Of a stretch of DNA of 16,831 nt, positions 12,665-16,831 are shown piece after piece. The stretch lies in assembly GCA_964392615.1 (NCBI GenBank), contig CAYMRB010000209.1, forward strand, positions 1 to 16,831. The letters run 5' to 3'. Within the stretch, counting starts at the first letter, position 1. Each line of letters begins with the position of its first letter. The stretch is from CAYMRB01 sp964392615. GTDB lineage: Bacteria; Planctomycetota; UBA8108. The notes below the pieces were generated by a model, which was given only the letters and a program-made list of their open reading frames with translations, ran no database searches and was not told the origin of the DNA. The translations under genes were made by a program, and so were the position numbers.

Positions 12665-15463
12665 TCACTCCGAGATCCTGATCTCCCCCAGCTCCAACTC
12701 CTGCCCTGGCTGGGGAACCAGGAGCTCCGACTGCCAGCTCCCCTCGCGTCCCCGGACCTCGATTCTGACCTTCACCGGTGCGGCCCGGAGCTGGCCCTTC
12801 AGGTGGAACCGCCCGTTCTCGCCGATCTTGGCGCTGAGATACTCGATCTTCTTGTAGGCGCCGTCACCGTCGTCCTCGTAGACGGCCCGGAACCGAGCCC
12901 AGAGGTTTCGATACGGCTCGCCGACCTTGGAGAGGAGGGTACCCGTAAGTGCGCCGGTCGCGGGCAGCTCGATGAGTATCTCCGGTAGCACCGAGCCCAC
13001 CTCGACGGCCATCTTCCGGGTCTTGACCGTGGGCCCACGGGGGAAGGAGTGGAACTCGAGCTGAAACTGCTTCACGGGGTGGAAGATCTCGAGTTCGTGA
13101 CGGCCTTCCTCATCGAGCCGGCACGAATTCCCCTGTCCGAAGCGCTTCCCACCCGGAAGCTGCACGCCGACATGGTAGCTCACCGACCGCGGGGTAGACC
13201 CGTCCTCCCCGATAACGCGGAAGGGGATGCGGATCGGGTCGAACACCTCGAGGTCCATCTCGAGCTCCTCGCCTCCACCCAACTCGAGCGTCTTGCCGAA
13301 GCGCTCGGCAATAAGGTCGGTCATCGCATCCCAGCTGCTTTCGGGGGTCGGGGTGAGCCGGTAGCTACCGGGCCCGGAGGTGAGCTCGATCTCGTACCTC
13401 CCCTCCCGGTCGGTCTCCACGCGCACCGTGTAGAGGGGTTTCCCATCCTTGGAGACGCCGATGGTGATGCCTGGAACCGGCGTCCGGTTTCCCGCGGTTA
13501 CCACTTTCCCCCCGATCGTCATGCCGAGCGTGATCGTCTGGTTCCACTCCTTCGTCTCGCCGGACTTGATCTGGAAGCGGTTCTCGTGACGGGGGGTCAG
13601 GGGCTTGCCCGTTCCGGCGGACGGATCGAAGACGAAGGCTGAGTAGTAGAAGTCCGGAGGAAGGGGATGGATCTCGTAGTGGCCGTGGACGTCGACTACC
13701 GCCATCGTCTCGGCGTAGGGAATGCGCCCGGTATTCTCGGGCACGGAGCGGGGCCAAGGCACGGTGGTGGTCACGTACACCTGCGTCCCGGCAGCCGGGA
13801 GTCCGTCAGCCCAGAGAATACGTCCCCGGAGGCTTGCCGGCGGCCGGAACCGGAGTACGAGGGGCCCGTCCCGACGAGCGACCTCCCTGAAGAACTGCTG
13901 TCCCTGCGAGCCGGAAGAAACCTGTAGCGTCGCGTGCGTCGCTCCCGGATGGACCGACAGTGCGAACGTACCGTCCTTCTCCGTGCTCGAGAACACGTCG
14001 GAGCTCACCAGGCCATCGCGGTTCCAGGCCTGATAGATGCTGACGACGCCATCCGTCATCGGCTGCTCGGCCTCTGTGAACACGGTGCCCCACACCCCGA
14101 ACCGTTCTCCCAGGGTGAGGGTCACCTTCTTCTCGAGCGGCGTGGGATCCGTATCGCCATCTTCCCCTTCGGGCCTCTCCATTCGAATGAGCTTCCTGTT
14201 GGATCCAAGCTCCCCATGCAGCGCTACCAAACTCAGCGACGCGCCTTCTTCGATTCCCTCGAAGTGGAACTCTCCCTCCTCGTCGCTCGACAACCAGAAG
14301 CAAGCGCCGTGCTGCCAGTAGTCATCTTTCAGGACATCGAATCGTTGGCTCTTCTTCGGGTGGAGCGCGAGACAGACGTCGGAATCGGGAACCGGCTCGC
14401 CAGCGGGATCGACCACCTGGCCAATGATCCGTCCGCCTTCCTTCTCGTCGGCGCCTTCTCCACCGGTGTCTCGCGCGACGACAGTCGATTGGTCCGGTCT
14501 CGGGTCGGCGGGCGGCGCGCTGGATTCCAGCGAGTCCGTCTGAGAAGAAGCGATGGCGCTCACCTCCCCCGCTCGGGGGTTCGTGTCAGGCGATTCGTGG
14601 TCGGTGTCTCGACTCGCGCGCCAAAGACAGACTCCCGTGGCGATGACGATGGCGACGGCGATGGAGGCGGGAATAACGGTCTTCATAACCACTCCTGAGA
14701 TGATTGCGGCCGATGCGCCCGCGGAGGCAGCCGAACCGGTAACGGACTCAACGCAGTGAGTTGATGACGATGCTGAACGTGGTAACGCGGTCGACGCCGC
14801 GGAGACCTCGGTTCCGGCCACGGCCATCTTCCCCAGAGAGCCACGCAGTGCTGGGGGGAGAGGCCGTGACGACGCCGCTCCGAGCCCCCCGAGGACCGCC
14901 GCTAACCCCGGTACGCTGGAGCAGATTCCGCGTCTCTTGAGGCGACGCCGGGTGGATTCGATGCCGGTGCGGATCCGATAGTGAATCGTCTCGCGCGACA
15001 GACCGAGTTGCTCCGCGACCGCCGCCTGGGTCCGGCCCCGTAGGTAGTGCTCGACGATGGGAACGCGCTTGTCTTCAGGCAGGGATCCGATGACCTCGTC
15101 GACGACGGCCTGCACCTCCTGCCACTCCAGTTCATCGGAGACCGCCGGCGACGGATCAGCGCGGTCTGGAGAAGCCTCCAAAGACGTTCGCGGCCGGCTC
15201 CGCTCGGTGCGCAGGAGGCTGATCGAGAGGTTGGTCGCGACGCGATGCAGCCACGGACCGAGCGAACTCCGTATCGCTTGCGCATCGCGCGCCAGACGGA
15301 GAAAGCACTCCTGGGTGATGTCTTCAGCGCTGTGGACGTCCCTCAGGATGCGACGTGCCGTGGAGAAGACCAGCCGCGAATAGCGCTCGACGATCTCCTG
15401 GAACGCATCCGCATCCTGCTCGTGCAGCCATCGACGAACTAGAGTGGCGTCGCTCCGTGCCAT
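12665..15463 (-). CDS. ECF sigma factor fused to a transmembrane segment and repeated beta-sandwich (carboxypeptidase-regulatory-like) domains
   Basis: One uninterrupted 932-codon frame. Residues about 20-90 are sigma-70 region 2 (YSRLVFSTARRILRDVHSAE, EDITQECFLRLA, PWLHRVATNLSISLLR). Residues about 117-178 are region 4 with its helix-turn-helix (RTQAAVAEQLGLSRETIHYR). A linker rich in Ala, Ser and Gly follows (about 180-260), then one membrane segment at about 262-281 (VIPASIAVAIVIATGVCLW). A low-complexity acidic/Ser/Pro stretch leads to about six beta-sandwich repeats of carboxypeptidase-regulatory type (GRIIGQVVDPAGEPVPDSDV, ASLRGRILWADGLPAAGTQV, GGKVVTAGNRTPVPG, GALTGTLLSKVGEPYRN). The layout places sigma domains inside and the repeats outside. 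ATG 15463 is preferred over the upstream TTG because TTGGAG lies eight bases before it. No separate anti-sigma gene is seen. Bases 15464-15587 upstream hold no gene. Planctomycetes are known for ECF factors with long C-terminal extensions; the exact class is not assigned. Confidence 0.85.
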   Translation of the reverse strand: MARSDATLVRRWLHEQDADAFQEIVERYSRLVFSTARRILRDVHSAEDITQECFLRLARDAQAIRSSLGPWLHRVATNLSISLLRTERSRPRTSLEASPDRADPSPAVSDELEWQEVQAVVDEVIGSLPEDKRVPIVEHYLRGRTQAAVAEQLGLSRETIHYRIRTGIESTRRRLKRRGICSSVPGLAAVLGGLGAASSRPLPPALRGSLGKMAVAGTEVSAASTALPRSASSSTHCVESVTGSAASAGASAAIISGVVMKTVIPASIAVAIVIATGVCLWRASRDTDHESPDTNPRAGEVSAIASSQTDSLESSAPPADPRPDQSTVVARDTGGEGADEKEGGRIIGQVVDPAGEPVPDSDVCLALHPKKSQRFDVLKDDYWQHGACFWLSSDEEGEFHFEGIEEGASLSLVALHGELGSNRKLIRMERPEGEDGDTDPTPLEKKVTLTLGERFGVWGTVFTEAEQPMTDGVVSIYQAWNRDGLVSSDVFSSTEKDGTFALSVHPGATHATLQVSSGSQGQQFFREVARRDGPLVLRFRPPASLRGRILWADGLPAAGTQVYVTTTVPWPRSVPENTGRIPYAETMAVVDVHGHYEIHPLPPDFYYSAFVFDPSAGTGKPLTPRHENRFQIKSGETKEWNQTITLGMTIGGKVVTAGNRTPVPGITIGVSKDGKPLYTVRVETDREGRYEIELTSGPGSYRLTPTPESSWDAMTDLIAERFGKTLELGGGEELEMDLEVFDPIRIPFRVIGEDGSTPRSVSYHVGVQLPGGKRFGQGNSCRLDEEGRHELEIFHPVKQFQLEFHSFPRGPTVKTRKMAVEVGSVLPEILIELPATGALTGTLLSKVGEPYRNLWARFRAVYEDDGDGAYKKIEYLSAKIGENGRFHLKGQLRAAPVKVRIEVRGREGSWQSELLVPQPGQELELGEIRISE
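14684..14696 (-). promoter_or_regulatory. Internal Shine-Dalgarno and ATG at the sigma/membrane junction
   Basis: Within the sigma fusion, AGGAG (14692-14696, - strand) stands five bases before an in-frame ATG (14684-14686). That ATG opens MKTVIPASIAVAIVIATGVC, which reads as a normal signal-anchor N-terminus. Initiation here would give a separate membrane protein of about 673 residues carrying only the beta-sandwich repeats. Sequence seen directly; use as a start is inference. Confidence 0.5.
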
Positions 15464-15471
15464 CCGTAGGT

Positions 15472-15477
15472 CTCCAA
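15472..15477 (-). promoter_or_regulatory. Shine-Dalgarno site of the sigma fusion gene
   Basis: TTGGAG on the - strand, eight bases before ATG 15463. It supports this start over the TTG at 15496. Confidence 0.5.
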
Positions 15478-15587
15478 GTGATTCGCTGTCTACCAAAGGG
15501 ACGCTTCAGGGACGGCGAGCGGTGAAGAAAACCAGGAGATTCCCGCGTCGCCCGCCGGCTACGTCACCCGCTGCCAGGTCTTCAGCT

Positions 15588-16301
15588 TCAAGGAGTGGAA
15601 TGCTGTGCACGCGAAGCCGCGGCGGGACAGAGTCTCTCCCGAGCCGCGTCTACGTTTCCCGCGTTTCCAGCGACGACCCAGAATCGGCGCTCGCGGTCAG
15701 GACGCACTGTGTCCGGCCCCAGCACATCGACCCAGAGCCGTGCTCCACGGCCCTCCTCGACGGCGAAGCCGCTCGGGAGAGCAAACTCTCCGCCGCCGCT
15801 CTCGACGACGACATCCCACAACCCCAGTTCCTTCCCGCGAAGGTCAAAGGTCGGGGTGATCGTCGTTCCCAGACGAGTCACACGCGAGCCGTCTCCGACG
15901 ATATCGCTGTGGTCCGGCCACCGACAGCGCGGATGCGCCCCGATCCGGTCAACTGTTTGGTCACGATGAACACGCTTCCACCGCTGGCGGAAGACCCACC
16001 TGCGCCATCGGCGGAGATCGCTCCATCAACGCTCAACGTCTCCGTCACGACGAGCTGGATCGCGCGCCCCCCCAGGTTGTTGCCCTCCGCTTCCCAAGTC
16101 CAGCGGTTCGACGGCTGAACCATAGGGGGAACCGGCTCCTGCGCCACCGCCTCGGCCGCCGTAGCTTCCACCCGACGCCCCGTCCGTTAGACTTCCGGGC
16201 CCCTGCAAGGCCCCGTGCCCCAGTCCATTCGCTGAGATGGACGAGCCCGCATCGATGTGAATATCCTGGGCGCGAACCGCAGCTCTGCCGCCCGGAGTGT
16301 G
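15588..16301 (-). pseudogene. Remnants of glycine-rich surface protein and TIG-like domain, in shifting frames
   Basis: Three stretches of protein-like sequence follow one another on the - strand. (a) 16301 to about 16084, in the PIN frame: GGRAAVRAQDIHIDAGSSIS, then a Gly-rich run and SPYGSAVEPLDLGSGG. (b) about 16084 to 15920, one frame over: NNLGGRAIQLVVTETLSVDG, SGGSVFIVTKQLTGSGRIRA. (c) about 15920 to 15645, in the third frame: PDHSDIVGDGSRVTRLGTTI, TFDLRGKELGLWDVVV, LWVDVLGPDTVRPDRE, GNAGNVDA. Parts a and b are the repetitive 'SISANG' type seen in large secreted planctomycete proteins; c resembles the TIG-like domains of the same kind of protein. Removing one base of CCC at 16083-16085 joins a to b exactly. 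The b-to-c step (15914-15928) may be another indel or a deletion. After NVDA the sequence turns random and stops at 15588. Confidence 0.5.
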
Positions 16302-16622
16302 CGCGCACTTCCTGGCAGCGGAGTCATCGAGTACGACCGTCACGCCGCGGTGAGACAGTGCCCACGAGAGAACGGCGGCCTCGCCCCTTCCCAAGTCCCA
16401 CCCAGCGACGATCGGTTCGACACGATCAACGGTCTCGACGAACTCGGCGCCTTCTTCCGACACCCACAGTCGAGCAGCGTCCTCTGGCGGGCCCGCCAGA
16501 ATCTCCTGAGCGACATCCGACGGGATGACAAGCCGGTCCGCCACCTCATGCAGCAGGTTGAGCCTGCCGATCTTCCCGAGCACGATGAGCGGCGACGAGT
16601 TGACGACCCACGTCTCACTCAC
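16026..16622 (-). CDS. DUF3368-type PIN-domain toxin, truncated and fused to surface-protein sequence
   Basis: Residues 1-107 match the DUF3368 branch of PIN-domain ribonucleases (VapC-like toxins): VVNSSPLIVLGKIGRLNLL at the start, LVIPSDVAQEILAGP, the acidic LGRGEAAVLSWALS and VVLDDSAARKCA with the conserved Asp pair. Intact members run about 50 residues further. Here, after A107 (about 16302), the frame passes into glycine-rich surface-protein sequence and then, past about 16084, into noise to the stop at 16026. The start is GTG 16622, overlapping the last eight bases of the upstream antitoxin frame (GTGAGTGA), the usual translational coupling of toxin-antitoxin pairs. With its C-terminal part missing, toxin activity is doubtful. 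Confidence 0.6.
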   Translation of the reverse strand: MSETWVVNSSPLIVLGKIGRLNLLHEVADRLVIPSDVAQEILAGPPEDAARLWVSEEGAEFVETVDRVEPIVAGWDLGRGEAAVLSWALSHRGVTVVLDDSAARKCAHTPGGRAAVRAQDIHIDAGSSISANGLGHGALQGPGSLTDGASGGSYGGRGGGAGAGSPYGSAVEPLDLGSGGQQPGGARDPARRDGDVER

Positions 16623-16831
16623 GGGGCGCCTCTCCCTCGAGGTCCTCTCGGGTTTCCTGAAAAGGCGAAACGCCGAGACGAGAGAGTGCCTCGAGGAAGT
16701 CGTGCCGACTCAGCCCGGCGATCTCGGCCGCTTTGGCCTGCGAAAGCATGCCGACTTCGTACCACTTGACCGCGCCGCGATGCGGAGTTCCTTGACTCCC
16801 ACGCCTTCGACCACTCCCACGCCTTCGACCA
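16615..16831 (-). CDS. UPF0175-like antitoxin, partial at window edge and frameshifted
   Basis: From 16770 to the stop at 16615 the frame encodes VKWYEVGMLSQAKAAEIAGL followed by SRHDFLEALSRLGVSPFQ and a charged tail, the helix-turn-helix core of UPF0175 antitoxins that commonly precede DUF3368 PIN toxins. Upstream, VEGVGVKELRIAA fits the preceding part of such proteins but sits in another frame. The two join if GCGGCGCG at 16778-16771 is read with one more G (giving RIAAAVKWYE). This may be a real frameshift or a consensus error. The 5' end lies beyond the window. The pair would act as antitoxin plus PIN nuclease; the toxin here is truncated. Confidence 0.55.
   Translation of the reverse strand, partial: GRRRGSGRRRGSQGTPHRGAVKWYEVGMLSQAKAAEIAGLSRHDFLEALSRLGVSPFQETREDLEGEAPRE
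16796..16831. repeat. 18-bp direct tandem repeat, two copies at window edge
   Basis: CTCCCACGCCTTCGACCA occurs at 16796-16813 and again, identical, at 16814-16831, where the window ends. On the - strand, in the antitoxin frame, it encodes VEGVGV twice. More copies may lie beyond the edge. Confidence 0.8.

Noticed and set aside
12655..12669. AGTGAGG/CCTCACT imperfect palindrome at the sigma gene stop codon
   Set aside because: Arms touch around a single base, so it cannot form a hairpin without losing pairs, and it overlaps the stop codon; likely chance.
12665..14686. Splitting the sigma fusion into two genes
   Set aside because: The reading frame is continuous with no stop between the sigma and membrane parts; the internal start is reported as a possible additional start, not as proof of two genes.
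13934..14698. 254-codon + strand frame inside the sigma fusion
   Set aside because: Antisense shadow of the beta-sandwich region, no ribosome-binding site and no family motif.

Overview
The window reads as high-GC chromosomal DNA from a planctomycete or a closely related environmental bacterium. The lineage call is inferred from family content. There is a hydrazine-synthase-alpha-like (HzsA-related) haem protein, a long PQQ-type beta-propeller of the style common in that phylum, DxNxDG 'dockerin-like' repeats on a secreted hydrolase, and an ECF sigma factor continuous with a membrane segment and a large beta-sandwich region. No rRNA, tRNA, CRISPR array, integrase or transposase was recognised.

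Layout. Bases 2-175 hold the 3' end of an unrecognised + strand gene. On the - strand follow a pectinacetylesterase-like secreted hydrolase (387-2021) and a methyl-accepting chemotaxis protein (2424-3875). Divergent from the latter is a secreted tandem-rhodanese protein (4071-4886); the gap between the two carries two dyad symmetries. A BamB/PQQ-like beta-propeller gene (5046-6750, -) is split by what looks like a single-base indel in an A4 run. Bases 6992-9126 (+) are a mosaic of gene pieces: a HEAT-like N-terminus, an MtfA (M90) peptidase cut off before its HExxH motif, about ten TPRs with no start of their own, and the C-terminal half of an endonuclease/exonuclease/phosphatase protein. An intact HzsA-related protein with three CxxCH motifs and a discoidin-like C-terminus follows (9345-12398, +). 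The gap downstream of it holds a perfect 25-bp inverted repeat built of GGAACCCA units. On the - strand, 12665-15463 encodes the sigma-TM-beta-sandwich protein, with a strong internal Shine-Dalgarno/ATG exactly at its membrane segment. The right end (15588-16831, -) is a second mosaic: a UPF0175-like antitoxin with a frameshift, a DUF3368-type PIN toxin truncated and joined to glycine-rich surface-protein pieces, then a TIG-like piece.

Functionally, the intact genes are mostly envelope or secreted: a polysaccharide-type esterase, a chemoreceptor, a periplasmic rhodanese, a periplasmic haem protein and a membrane-anchored sigma factor. They do not form one clear operon. The most unusual items are the sigma fusion with its internal start, the two gene-remnant mosaics, and the 25-bp inverted repeat. 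Three apparent one-base indels (near 5817, 16084 and 16773) mean that real decay must be separated from consensus error before much is made of the broken genes.
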